In this document: in pieces, positions 37,192 to 52,100 of the stretch | Layout: the number at the start of each line of letters is the position of its first letter | How positions within the stretch are numbered: the first letter of the stretch is position 1 | Source: Pieris napi | Taxonomy: Eukaryota; Arthropoda; Insecta; Lepidoptera; Pieridae | Direction of reading: 5' to 3' | Length of the DNA stretch: 64,000 nt | Assembly: GCF_905475465.1 (NCBI RefSeq) | Contig: NC_062236.1 | Span: forward strand, 9,992,001-10,056,000 | Program-made: the position numbers and the translations under genes | Notes under the pieces: generated by a model | What the model was told of the DNA's origin: nothing | The model's input: the letters and a program-made list of their open reading frames with translations, nothing else | The model's database searches: none

Positions 37192-40100
37192 GTAAGTTAC
37201 ATACCTGTATATAAATGTGGATTAACTTTAACGCCTATTGTAATTTATTCTTCTTTTATTAGCTGACTTAATGATCACGATAGTCGACAATAAAGCTAAA
37301 CACGTAACAAATATTTTTTTTGTTTACGATCGGATTCTATATTTAAAATAACGGTAGGATTTTCTTATGAATATATAGTTTCTATTGAAAATAATAGTAC
37401 AGTTTTTACGCACATTATCTTACTTATGACCAAAGTTTGGGAAAGTGTAGTGCATATATTATTGTTTTATTGCGACATATACACAATATTTTCTTTAAAA
37501 AAGTAATCAATTTGGAAGCTTCAAAAACAATTGCTATGTTCCAATTTATTACAGTTACGGCCTCCTTGGCGCGTCTGGTTGCGGCAAAACCACCCTTCTG
37601 TCGTGTATCGTCGGCAGACGACATTTGGACAGTGGAAACATATGGGTGTTGGGTGGCAAACCTGGAGAGAAGGGCAGTGGGGTTCCCGGACCCCGTGTGG
37701 GGTACATGCCCCAGGTAAGTTTCAAATTTTTCCGTCATAAATAAAAACTGGTTCTATTTCCCGTGAAACAATAATTGTTTTTGGGTAGATAAACTTGTTA
37801 TTCGACTTTTATAGTTCAATGAGCTAAATAAAATCGATATTCAAATTAATTTAAATATAATGTGGGTTTTTACTTTATCAGGATACACATACATAATTCC
37901 ACAATAATTGCTAACGAGTTATAATAATAATATACATTTAATTGTAATATAACGAGTTATATTAATAATGTACATTTAATTATTATTTATATGTAATTAC
38001 TGTCGTTATAGAATGTAATTGTTTAAGCATACAACCTTCCGCGTAGAGGTAGAGTCAGTTATAATGTGCAAATATTATTAAAATTAAGTGCAGAGTCACA
38101 TTTTTGTGATTTTCTTTGAGATTTTTTTTTTTATGAAAAAGAAGCTTAAATTTGTAAAGGACAATGCTAACAAAGTCACAAATGACAGTCACGACTTATA
38201 GTCTAGTCGACAAGTTGAAAATGGAACAAAATAGAGATACTACTCCTAAAATTATGTGCGATAGCTCATTGGATCCGGAATGACGTCTAGAAAAATGTGC
38301 TAAAAGCGTGTATTAGCACATAAAAAATTGCAAAAGTTATAGACCATTAAAGATGAAAAAATAATGGCATTTAGTTTTTTGCCAATATTTAATAAACTAT
38401 TAATATTTAAGAAATTTCAAATAAAGATTCTGAAAGAAGAATTAAAAAAAAATTTTTTTCTGTTACTTTATAGAAGACTGTCAGTTATGATTTTTAGGAA
38501 AAAAAAAAAATTATTAACATCATTACATGGCTTTTTAAGTTTTTGTTTAAGTAAAAAAATTGTTATAAACAAAGTATAAATATTTTTTTAACTTTTATGG
38601 CACGATCTTGTTAAGTATGTATGTAAGAAAGGCGCTACGAAGCGAAATATTTTTACGACCATTATTTAAACATTTTTTTTCACTTACAATTAAGACGGTC
38701 GTTCGAGAAAATTTCGTTAGTTAACAATTATTTAACTTGTTGAAAAATTTACTTTAAGTAAAATTTTCAACGGGAATAAATTAATTATAGTGTTCAGAAC
38801 ACACCATAATTTTTTCAAATTTAAAAAAAAATACTCAATACCTTAAATAAATTAATTAATGTGCCGTAGTCGCTTTTGACGCCACGCGCGAATCCTAAAA
38901 ATGTCACCCGCAGACCTATTTTCAGCGTTAAATTAACATTATAAATAATGGAGATAGAGTTCTGGGAGTCAGGAGTTTTTTATTAGAAATTTCCTCTTCT
39001 TTCAGAATCTTTATTTGAAATTTCTTAAATATTAATAGTTTAATTAATATTGGCAAAAAACTAAATGCCATTATTTTTTCATCTTTAATGGTCTATAACT
39101 TTTGCAATTTTTTATGTGCTAATACACGCTTTTAGCACATTTTTCTAGACGTCATTCCGGATCCAATGAGCTATCGCACATAATTTTAGGAGTAGTATCT
39201 CTATTTTGTTCCATTTTCAACTTGTCGACTAGACTATTGGTCTTTCAATAGAATATTACAAATTCAAATCTTGTCACCATTCCTATACGCATTCTTTAGA
39301 TCACAGATAAAGTAAAAATACCTAGTATTGTCTTTTATTGACATAACTTTTAGACATAGAAAAACACTTTTTTAACGGATTTGAAGTTATGTTTTATTAT
39401 AAATTTACAATTATTTTACATAATTTTAAATTGTACCGACGTTTCGCGTGCTTTACAGCGTGCGTGGTCACGGTGACCACACCACTTTTCTAAAAATACC
39501 TAGATTTCGTGAATTGACTACATCAGAAAAACACGGTAGAAAAACCTTTTAGGTCTGGGCTTCTGATGCCTATATATGTTTCGTGGTCATTTGCTTTATC
39601 TAATAAGTAAGTTATCAGCCTTCAACGCCTAATACGCCGTAGGTTAGGGTCTAAGGCCGATATTCTCACAATTCTTTCCTTCAAGCGAGTTTTAAATGCG
39701 CATATTGAAGAAAGCCCACTGGTAGACAGCCGAAGATCGAACACTCGGGTATGAGAGTCGCTGATACCACTAGGCTTTTGATAAAACCTTAGTAATATCA
39801 CTGACAATGCTTAGAGGCTCTCAAAGGCCGGCAACGTAGCCACTAAAAATGTATGTCCATGGGGTGCGATAGCTACCCTTTTAGGATGTCCCGTAGGCTC
39901 GTTTTCGTTAATCTATATAAAAATCCGCTTGTTACGTTAATGATGAAATTAATCAAAACGGTGTATCCGTTACAGTTTAATATTATTGTACATAATTATT
40001 GTTTAAAGTGTGTTGGTTTAAAAATATGTATTGAGACAGCTTTCCCAAACCATAGCCCGGAAATCTTTATATCCTTTGTATATAAATTCCAGCAAAATCC

Positions 40101-43100
40101 TTCAACAGTTGTTATATTTATTGTCTGATTTTTTTTAAATATAATTGTACGTTTTAATTGTGTCTCCTGCTAAGACAATTCAGCAGTTGCTTATAAGTGT
40201 CTGTCATAATGCATCGAACATAGAAACGGTGCTAATATATGTAACTCACGATCTTTATGACGTAACTTCAATTGTTTTCAATAGATACATTTATTTAATA
40301 ACCAGACGTATAAAGTATTACTACTTATTACGTTTTTATATCATTTTCATATTAATAATAATAATCCAGTGGCCTCAGATTGCGACTGTTAATCTGATAA
40401 TATTAACTTCATATTTAAGTAGGTGATCAGACTTCTGACACATGTCGATTTTCGATGTTGAGACAGGCATGCCATGTTTTTCCACAACTGAGCGTTTTTT
40501 TAAGGCAGTTTCTGCCGCGCACCACCACTATGTGGAACCAGCTGCCCACAAGGTATTACCGAACCAATTCGACTTAGGGGACGTCCATAAATTGCGTGAG
40601 GTGTTTAAGGGGGGGAGGGGGTCGAGCCAAATCTCATTTAATCTTACGTTGGGGAGAGAGGGGGTCTCGTCAAAAAACACGCAATTTTTTCTGATTGAAA
40701 AAAAAAATTGGAAATGGTTGACCCTAAAGTCCATCTCTGCAACTTCCCGCTAACTCCATACCTAAACGCTCAACATTTCACTTATTTTGTTTTAATAAGC
40801 ACGAAGCAATTTTTTTTTCTTTTTACAATAACAATCCAACGCGTTTACTTAAGAAACCCACATTTTGAAAAATCTCACGTGAGATTGGGGGTTTGGGGGA
40901 GGGGGTTTAATAAAATCTCACGACATCTCACCAGGGGGGGAGGGAGGTACAGAAAATTAAAAAGAACACCTCACGTAATTTATGGTCGCCCCCTTAGGGT
41001 CCTTCAAGAAAGGAACGTACCAATTCCTAAAATGCCGGCAACGCACTCGCGAGTCTTCTGGTATTGAAAGTGTCCATGGGCACTTAACATTTGGTAAGCC
41101 CGTTAACCCCATGTTCTATAAAAAATGCCGGTTTTCTTAAGATGTTTTCCTTCACCGAGCGAGTGTTAAATGCGCACATACACGTAGACAGAAGGCCATT
41201 GGTGCGCACAGCCGGAGATCGAATGTCAGGGATGTAAGTCGTATGTTGAAACCATATGAAACCAAGACCCATGGGATTGTAGGCTACTGGATTATGAGTA
41301 TTACTTAGTATACCATAATTATGTAATATATTTATTTATCGTGAAATAGGTTTGACCATGCAAATTTTTCTCATACTTGTTTCATACCATTAAATAGACT
41401 TCGAACAACAAATAATACTTCGTTTGGGATTATAATTGTTTTTTCCTTCTTGAACAAAATACGGTAGGCATATATATATGTGTTAAATAAGAAAAAAACA
41501 CGATTAAGAGCGCTAATGCTGTTTCATACCAAATAAAACTATGGCTAATTAGTGAAGTCGTGTAATTTAGTTAGAAATATCTTTATGCAATGTATAGGAG
41601 GAATTAAGCTGTGTAAAATATATGTTAACGTTTTAAATAAACCAGTTTTTATTATAAATAATAAAAATAACCTAATATATATTATATAGACTGATTTATA
41701 AGAAAAAAAACGTGTCTTTTGTTAATAGTTATAGAAAGAATAATTTTTGTGTGCATTTTATTGATCGTAATTATTACACTGAAACTTTACAAAAACAACA
41801 AATTTTATTTAAGTAGGTACCTGGCTTTGAAGCCAGGGTCAACTGCTTTTAATTTTTTTGCTCTATATATTATCCACGGTGATCACTTAAAACATGCATT
41901 ATCGAGAATATGCTCTCGTTTGAGGAATCAATTCATAGAAATAAACGTTTTTTTTTTAAATGTCAAACATATGATATTTTTACTAAATTCCTCGAACTAC
42001 CACTACATACGTCGGACTCGAAGTGGTTTTGTGAACATTTAAAAAATTATAATTTAATAATTTTGTTCCTGTTTAGTTTTATAGTTTTTTTTTAATAACT
42101 ATATGTAATATGTATTTTTGCACTTCTTGCCTACCTTATCTAATTTATTACATTTTTTCTTTTCACACAGTGGTTGCCTGGAAGAATCGCTCGAAAGCGA
42201 TAAGGCCGCCAGTTGCCCTCCTTTATACTTAATTATGTTACATTTTTATATTGTAATGCAACGAAGTGTTAAAGATAATAATAAAAAGAAAAAAATTTTA
42301 TAAGTCTTTATCTTGCAATCAGTCAGCTAGACTATGAGCAGATGTGTTGAGAGCTGTTAGGCGTTCAAAGCAAAATCTCCATCGAGACTGCTCCTCTCTT
42401 TCAACCGTGTCTATCAAGACTTAGGATTTGTCGCCTTTTAAGCCTATTTATCAGGTCCGGTATGGTTAGTTGCGTGGCAAGCTTATTAGGATGCATTTCT
42501 AGCCTTTTTCTGTATTTCATACTCCAGGTCTTGATCTCCTCTTTGACAGTCCTGATTTTGAGGTGCTCATGAATCTCCGATGTTTTTATTAACCACGGAC
42601 AGTTGGATATTTGTTTCAAAATGTAATTTTGAACCCTCTGTATGATACTTATGTTAGAGTCACACGCCGAACCCCATAGTTGAATTCCGTATGTCCAAAT
42701 TGGTTTCAAGAGCATTTCGTAGATGAGTAGCTTATTATCTACTGACAGTTTGGAATTTCTGCCAAGAAGCCAGTAGAGTCCTCTGTATTTCCCAGGAAGC
42801 CAGTAGAGTCCTCTGTATTACGATAATAATAAAATAAATTATATATTTTTACAGGACATAGCTTTAGTAGCCGAGTTCACAATACGAGATGCCTTATACT
42901 ACTTTGGGCGGATCTACGGCATGTCGAACAAACTATTGGCTGAACGTTACGACTTCCTCTGCGACCTCCTGGAGCTACCAGCAGGTGACAGCTTCATCAA
43001 GCAATTATCAGGCGGTCAGCAGCGACGTGTGTCATTGGCTGCTGCTCTGGTACATGATCCTGAACTCCTCATTCTTGATGAACCTACTGTGGGGCTGGAT

Positions 43101-46100
43101 CCGATGCTACGAGAGAAGTAAGTCCTCTTTGTTAGAAATATATGTTCCTTGGAAAATTGATTCCCTTTTTTAAATATTTTTGCTTACCATTAGCGCATTA
43201 TATACAGTAATGCGTCACGTTAATGAGCGTATATTTTTTTTTTATTTATTTCAAAAATTACACAATTATATGGTAGCTGATCTTATAGACGCTGGTCCCC
43301 ACTAGGGACAACCCTGTGTTGGGGGTGACTAGATTCTCTTCCATGGTTCTTATATACGTGGAACAAGACAAAACATTTAATGATTACAGTATAAAACAAT
43401 ATTTTATATAAACAAAATGTAAATAAAGACTAAATTTTGATACTTGCTTTATGTTAAAAGTCCCTTTGTATGAAAAGACTTATTTCAATTCACCTCTCAA
43501 CTATGTACTTAATGACCAGTAATTACTTCACAAAGCATTGCTGTTTATCACGTTATTAATAAACACGCAACAGCTGTAATAAGTAATTGTAGCAATTTTC
43601 CTCAAGTGATGCAAAACTATTGCTTCATAATCTTGCCAATATCTTAAGAAATTTGCAAACGTGTCTAGACTCCAGTACACATTCCCAAGCAAGGGAACAA
43701 CATGCTAGGAAAATGTTTTTTGCCCCTTTTAAACGCTAAAATTTTTCTATATATAAGTCTATGTGTTGAATTCTCTGTGAAAATTCAAATATATTATCTT
43801 GGTTTGTTAAAAATTCACGCTTTAAAATAATATGTAACATCCATATGGCATACTAATTAACTAAAACCTAAGACACTAAACAAGTCCATGCTGTCTTAGA
43901 GAAATTATGAATAAGGGTTAATACAGTTTGATGATTTTAGGTAGATATTACATATATTCATAGAATAGATGTGTAAGGAACTCAGATAGATTAAGCACCA
44001 TCACCCACCACTTTGGATTGAATTTAACCCACACAATTCTTCCCTAGAGATAGGAAAAAACCTCCCCGATTTCCCTAACATATCCCTCTTGCTTCCTTCA
44101 CTCTCAGAAATTATAATATAGTCTCTATTATCTCATATAGGTACGATAGTATATTTCATCATAATTTATACCGGCACCTTCATTACTCTATCTAACGTAT
44201 AATAATAATTTACAATTAACAAATTACGTACGCTGAAGTAAAATGACGTTATAGGAGCTAATGTCTTTTCTTATATACTATACGGTTCATAAATTTTGTC
44301 CGGATATTACTTTTTCTGAACTTTGAACCTTGGTATTCATTTCTCCTTGATATTTACGTGCACAAACAAAATATATTAAAGAGACTACATTAATTAGTAT
44401 AATTTACTACATATATTTGTAATATAGTATGAAAATAATTTGAGCCAATGGCCTTTAGTATATAGATATAGGAAGATGACTTACTGCTTTGTATAGGACG
44501 ACTGTTCGTCTTGTATAAAATCAGTGGCGCTACAACCTTTTAAGGTCTAGGCCTCAGATGTCTGAATCTATTTCATGTAATTTTGTCAATATAAGTGGCA
44601 AGTAGGTGATCAGCCCCCTGAGCCTGACAAACGCCGACGACTTTTTGGGTCTAAGGCAAGTTTTCCTCACGTTGTTTTCCTTTACCGTTCGAGCGAATGT
44701 TAAATGCGCACATAGAAAGAAAGTCAATTGGTATACAGCCGGGGATCGAACCTAGGACCTCCGAGATGAGAGTCGCACGTTGAAGCCAATACGACAACAC
44801 AGCTAAATTGTTGTCTGATTGCCTTGTATAAGTTTTAAACACAAAACTCTATTCATAATAATTATGTATTATTTTAAATCTCAGAAAAGGGGAAGTTTAC
44901 AATGGTATAGGAGTGAATAGGACAAAAATCTTGAAAAAATAAAAAACGGGCACCTAAGGAAATTTACGTTCTAAGGTTCATTACTCCTTAAAATGTTTTA
45001 CATTTGTTACTAATTATGTGAATAAAAAAACGTAAAATAATCTTGTAGTCTTTATTGCCGAATGAAATTGTCCTTTTAAATTTCCTTAAATGCCAGTTTT
45101 TTGCAAACGAGTTTCTTACTGCCAAACAAAATAAAAAAAATACTTTCCGAACACAGCGAGATTTAATTTATTCTAAGTTCGTTTATTTTTTCAAAATTTG
45201 AATGCAACAATAAAGTAAGAAGGTTCTTTGGCCGTGCTGTGTCATTCAATCGAAGAACGGTAAATTTAGTACTGGATTTGCAACATCTCCTAAATATGCC
45301 ATTTAATGAAGTTTATTCTTTCGTTATTATACCAATTTGCTGCTTACGTTTAAATTGTTGACGAAAACTGGAAATAGTGGTTTTAATAACGTTACACCTA
45401 ATCAGCAACTTCTTGGAATCTTGAATTGAATTGATCTTTTACGCTAAACAGAGAAGTATATTAAGAAGTAAAAGTTGAACTTGCATCAAATGTCATTTGC
45501 CGAAACAGAAACCTATTGAATTCTGACACATGGGAATCATGGTTCCTGTTAAGTCTGCTTTGCGATTCTATAACTTACTTTTCGAACTCTCACAGGCGGA
45601 TAAGGAAGGAGCTTATAGTTTATTGTTTATCAGAATGCCAAATCGTAAAATGACTGCTTCACGACTGATTTGAGCGGGACCGCCGCTGTGAAAGTTCGAA
45701 GAGTGAGTTACAGAATCGCAAGGCTGCTCTCTAAATTGAACCCTAACCCTGAGTTGGCACTTAAAAAACCCGTTAATTTAATCAATTAATACTCATGAAT
45801 ACACCTTTCACCTAAATATAAAACTCATCAAAATTAATATAACTTCAAGTGCGAACGTACACCATAGTACGTGAATAAAACCATTCTTCGTCTTGTTACT
45901 TTTTAAAGTTTTATTTTATTGTGTAATTATAAAAACGCAAACAATAGAAGGTAAGACAATAGTGTTGGCTAATTATTACATAAGGATCTTTTAAAGATTT
46001 CAAAATAAATCAACATTGACCGTCATGGGACAATTTGGGATTTTTAATGCACGCATGAATTATGACGCATTCATAAGCACAATTTTATTTCTATTTTTCC

Positions 46101-49100
46101 GTAAAAACTTACCTTTTTGGCGAAGTTCAGTGTCCTGTACCTTCCAATAGTGACAGCGAAATCGATCCACATAGTAGTGGTGCGTGGCAAAAATTGTCAT
46201 AAAAAACGCTCAGTTGTGGAACGTCGGACGTGAAGGTGATATGGGTGGTATTTCGTATTCTGCCTTGACGTCCGATGATGAAACTCAGATGCAGCTATTC
46301 CAAACAACTCCTTCCAATCTTAAAATATAAGTGTGCTAATTAAAAAGAAGCATCTATTATTGAATTAACGCTGTTTTTTAAACATGCATGCGATTAGCAT
46401 GCGCGCATTTTCAAATTTTCAATTTTTCTTTAAATTTTCCCTTTCATTTTTACGTGTCGAGGCGATTGAAAAGAGTGGCGGAAAGTTTCTTGCCAGTTCT
46501 ACGCCCTTGACTTGCGAACTGGTAGTAAATGTAAGTTTAGAATTCATTTAACTTCTTTTCTGACATTCATAAGTGTACTTGTTTACCTATATAGAATAAA
46601 GTTATTTCGAGTTTGAGATCTACACGTTTTTGTATTATCTAGTACAATTCCATTGTAATAAGATCCGCGTGGTTTGTGTCCGTTTGAAATGCGCAGTACC
46701 TAACATACAATATATATTTCAATTCGTTATAGGGAGAGAAGAGAAAAAACACCAAATTTAACCAATCACAACAATTTATATATATATAATAGATAGGTGA
46801 CAATGGTGCGTTTAGTAACTGAGACCAAAATTCCAAAATTTACAGGCAATATAATCTAAAAATTATGGCACGCGTGTAAATACAATTAACAATAACAAAA
46901 GCGAGAAGGCTGTTTAAGACTTTCTTCGGATTCTGTCTTGACGTCCGATAATGAAACTCAGCTGCAGGAATTCCATACAACTCCTTCCAATCGTAAAAGA
47001 TGAGTGTGCGAATTAAGAAGAAGCATATTTTATTAAATTAACGCTGTTTTTGAAACATGCATGGGCATGCGCGCTTAAACAGCGCGACTAAAACAATAGG
47101 ATTTTGATTACCATACATAATCTAACGAATTCTTTTGTTACAGAATATGGGACTACCTAACAGAACTAGCAGCTAAAGGAACAACTGTCATCATAACGAC
47201 CCATTACATTGACGAAACTAAACAAGCACACAAGGTAGCCTAAATGTATTATATTCTATGGTCTATGATTATGCGCTACGGATGTTGAAACAATCGAAAT
47301 TGCGTACAAAACGTTGGCAACAGTATCGCTGTTGGAAGTTACAGGGTACAGTTGCTTTTCTTGAGTCCAACATTATTTTATTACTACTAAAGTTGTCAAC
47401 TAAAATATCTAAATTTTCTTACACTATTCGTTTTTTATCTACTCCTTAACTCAAATCGAGAGAGGACGGCTTGTATCAGGCACAGAAGGCTCATCACCTA
47501 CTTTCTAATTAAAAAAAATTATTACGAAAGAGATTTTTTTACTACCACTGTTTTTTAAACTCAAAAAAAAACTAAAAGAGTATTTTTTTATTATTTTTGT
47601 CTATTTGCCGAAATTTTACGACCTGTTGTAGCCAGACTAGTTAGTTTACAAATTAATTATGATTTTATTAATATGTAAATTAAATATGAACAACGCAATA
47701 TTAATTGCATACGATATTGATTACATACTATGTTTGCTTACTCATCACACCACACTCAAGTCGCATTAGTTGTGAACGGTTCAACTTCAACAGAATGGTG
47801 TTTCGACAGTGTTGTTAAGGCTTCTGGGCGACTTTAACAAAATTATTCAAAATTCCTGTAAAATGCATATAAAAAAAGTTACTTTGGTAATGAATTACAC
47901 AATTTTACGCATTAAGCGCATATTTATATTTAATATCGCTTTGTCAGCGATTCCTAGAACATTATGTAATTAAAATACATGTAATAAATGACGTCATTTC
48001 CCTTCCTACCTCTTATCCGGTAATTGAGCTTTTGTGGATAATTTACAGTCTTAATATTCACTATATTAATAAAAGCAATTATAAGGAGAGAACACCGCCG
48101 CCAACACTGCACCCTTCAGCGTATGACTTTTATTCCTGAGGTAGTAGGTTTGATCCCCGGCTGTGTACCAATGTATTTTCTTCCCATGTGCCATTTACCA
48201 TTCCATTTAACATACGTTTGAACGGTGAAGGAAAACATCGTGAGGAAACTGGCTTGCCTTAGTCGACCCTAAAAGTCGACGGCGTGTCTGGCACAGGAGG
48301 CTAATCACCTACTTGCCTATTAGATTGATCATGAAACAGAAATCTGAATCCCAGACCTAGAAAGATTGTAGCGCCTCTGATTTTTTTAACAGCAAATGTG
48401 TAAAATAATTAAAATTAAAAAAAGTCTTTAGAGTAAAGTTATAATTATTTATAAATATTCCCAAGTAAATGCATTGGTGCATTTACAGGAATAGATAGAA
48501 TTGATTTTATGAATATATAAAGTCTTTCTTTAATAACACAGTATACACCAAGGCTGTATACTATCGCGTGTTATAAACTAATTAAAGCCCGTCAATCAAC
48601 CTATAATTAAGTAAATAATTATTTGACTCATCGGCTCTATCATAAATCTGTGCATATAATGTAACTTTATATTATTAAAATTTATTTTGCAATTAAATAA
48701 TACATTAAAATGTTTTTATGGACACTTCGTAAGTGGCCATTACTAAGATAAATACCCCAACTTGGAAACATCAACAAGTTAAATATTTGTAATATTATAA
48801 ATATTTGTTTAGACAAAGGTTAAATAAGCACACTTTTTGCAAATTGATAAAAAATTTGTCTATGTATGTTGTATGTTCTGTGTGAAACGTAGTTGTCGTT
48901 AAAGAATTCGACATTTAAATATGTATATCTAAAATTTAGTTATAGAAAAAGGAATACTACAAAAAATTTAGCTGCCTCACAAAATCCTGGTTGTAGCCGA
49001 TGTTAAATAGTTTAAGTCAAGTCAAATCATTTATTTCAATTAGACCACCTAAAATGGCACCTTTGAACGTCAAATAAAATATAAAGAAGATTCTAGTTGC

Positions 49101-52100
49101 CCCTTCCAAAAGGTAGTTTCGTGTGGAGAAGAATCGGCAAGAAACTTCACACTTACTCTTTTAAAATAGGTTTACAATATTTTGTTTACATTAGTTAATT
49201 AATTAGATGTACTCTTAGAATAAAACTACTATACTAAAAAAGTTAGTATACATGTTCCTCACATATTTACAAATATCGAAACCGTAGAATAAACATTAAA
49301 GAGTAATAAAAATAATATAAAACACAATAAAACAGTGTGTTATATAACATCTAAATTATGTATGTTTATTCATCTAAAGTTGTATAACATCTAAATTATG
49401 TTCTTTATAGATCGGTCTCCTTCGCGATGGACAACTTCTGGCACAGGACTCCCCTACAGATATTTTACGAAGGTTCAACTGCGATACGCTCGAGGATGCA
49501 TTTTTAAAGATGGCGTTAATTCAGAATGAGAACAGCAGAACGAATAGACGACGATCGAGTGAGTAACCTATTTGAATAAATAAAACAAAGTCGTGTTAGT
49601 TATAAGTATAACTCAAGATTGGCTGGACCGATGTTAGTTATCTCTTTTTTTTTTTATTGAGAAAAAGCTTGCCAACGCTCGCCACACTGACACATTGGTA
49701 AAAAAAAACACAAAATACAATTTTAAATGTGACAAGCACTTAAAGGCAAACATGACATACAATCAAAAATCTCTTTTATGGTAGATTCTTCTCCGCTCCG
49801 AATGGCAGAGTAAGTAATAAAATATCGGAAAAGTTATGGAATAACAATAAATTAATTAATTAAGTTCAGTCAGTTCATTAAGTCAGTTCAAGAAATTCGG
49901 ATCTTGAACTGAATGAGGAGATGCATAACCAGGCTTTGATCTTGATCGAATACATGTGTTACCTCATCAAAAAATTTTGTACATCTGAAAGTGCTTCAAC
50001 ATGCAGTATCGCAATATTGGCGCTAGAGAGAAGAGGCCTAATGTGTAAAACTGTCATTTTTCTTTCGCAATTGCAAGCAATAAAACATTTCTGTATTTGC
50101 AAAAAAAGTTATTAATCCTAAATTAAGTTTAACTAAAGTTAACGCGATATTATTAGACTGTTAGGCGGAACGAAGTTAGCCGGGTCAGCTAGTAACAAAA
50201 ATATATAAATAAATCATAAAGAGTATGATTTATACACATAATATGATAGTATGTTTTGTTTATGTCTGATTTCGCAAAATTTGTTACATTTCTAATATTG
50301 ACTTACTTGACTTAATGTCCTATGGACGGAACAGAGTCCACAGTGAGCTTCCACTTTGTTAAGCTTCACATTTTACCTCGCGTCAAGTCTATCCGGGTTT
50401 CTTTGCGTCATCTGCAACTGCCAGGTTATCTGGAAGGCCACGCTTCCTTTGTGGGTTCCAATTAAGGGCCTGATGGCTTATTATTTTTTAATATTATTAC
50501 TGGATATGTACAATCGAATACAAGCGTCAAAGATGTTAAATTTTATAAAAGAACTTGCGATATGATAGGAATTTATTAGATTTCATTAGTAAACAAATAC
50601 AACAAGATTTTAATATGTAAGAGGATTTAAATAATTTATTTTGCAGGACACGGAGAATATTTTATATAAATGCGCATTGTTTTTGCTCTTGCATCAGTTA
50701 GCTTACCACGTAATTCTAATATCGATTCCGATTTCAATATTCGTTTTTATGTAACGTAACAGAGCCTGTACGTTCCATTATCGATACTAAGAGCAATTCC
50801 GATCTCATAATTTGTTATTGTTCGGAGGGATTCCAAAGTTGCACGATTAGTACTACGGATATTGGTAGAACTATATCGAACTTGCAGCAGTGGCCAAGTG
50901 GTTTCATCTTGCGAATGTCATCACTCAGGTCGTAGGTTCGATCCCTGGCTGTGCACCAATGGACTTTCTTTCTATGTGCGCATTTAACATTCGCTCGAAC
51001 GGTGAACGAAACCATCGTGAGGAAACCGGCTTTTCTTAGACCCAAGAAGTTGATACCGTGTGTCAGGCACAGAAGGCTGATCACACAAATGATTATGAAG
51101 CAGATAGAGAAATCTGAGGCCCAGACCTAAAAATATTGTAGCGCCACTGATTTATTTAATTTTATCTCTTTAATTTAACTTGCATTCTAAAACGTTGGAA
51201 TCGCGTCGCTAATGGAAGCTACAGAGTAAAGGCCTCGATAATGAAATCACTATTGTGTAATGTGGTAAGTAGGTATGTTGGTTGCATTCCAAGGCTAAGA
51301 TTTAGATACAAGTCTCAGGGTAACATTCAGAGGCGAGACTTTGTACTCTCACGGACGGTAACGCTTTCAAACACGTATGTATATTAAATGTAAACTTGAA
51401 ATCAATCGTTAATTACTCGGGAATTAAACGTATAAACGCGTTGTAACGTTTCGTCTAATTAGTTAAATTATGTTGTAACTGGCGCTTCCGTGTACTGTTA
51501 ACGTACGCAAATTAAAGCAAAATTGTTTTTACAGCGCTTAGTTCATCCCCGGACGTGATTCCAGAGAGCAGTATAGTTAACGATAGCCGATTCCAGTCGA
51601 CTGAAGACTTTAATGTTGTTACAAGCAGTCGAGATGTAAGTGTTACCAGATACAACAATTTGTTTAGCACCTACGAACAAGTGGACATGGGACAAGTTTC
51701 ATTTTTGGGAAAAGCAATTTGTTTTTTAACGAGGTGAAACTGCACTTCCTTCGTCTGTTGAGCTGGGCCTACATTCAGACGCTTTTACTTGTAAGAGCGA
51801 GGCCAACTAAAACACCTCACACACACACACAATCACCCAAATTCACCAACACATTAAACCCATACTTGATACACTTGAAGACATTAGCTCTCATAATCGT
51901 TCTACTCCATTCCTGTCGCATTTAAAACGTGGAATTAATTGCGCTAAAAGCAGTCTTATTAAATATTGCAGGTTTTAACTAAGCAAGAAAATGGTGTAGA
52001 ATTAAAAAGTAAGAGGACTGGACGGTTAAAGGCTGTGTTCATAAAGAGTATACAACAGTTTTCAAGGCATCCGGGGTATGTATGCACACTTATATACTTA

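Noticed and set aside
37424..37740. ORFs on both strands overlapping ABCH exon 2
   Set aside because: Frame shadows: the ABCH reading frame through 37555-37714 carries Walker A and the Q-loop and splices in phase.
41719..42042. 107-codon ORF in intron 2
   Set aside because: Lys/Asn/Ile/Phe-rich AT-driven composition, no motif, no splice context.
42889..43173. 94-codon ORF over ABCH exon 3
   Set aside because: Wrong frame; the true frame holds LSGGQQRR and LLILDEP.
50891..50944. tRNA gene
   Set aside because: A and B boxes are present but belong to the SINE head; no cloverleaf with an anticodon stem could be completed.
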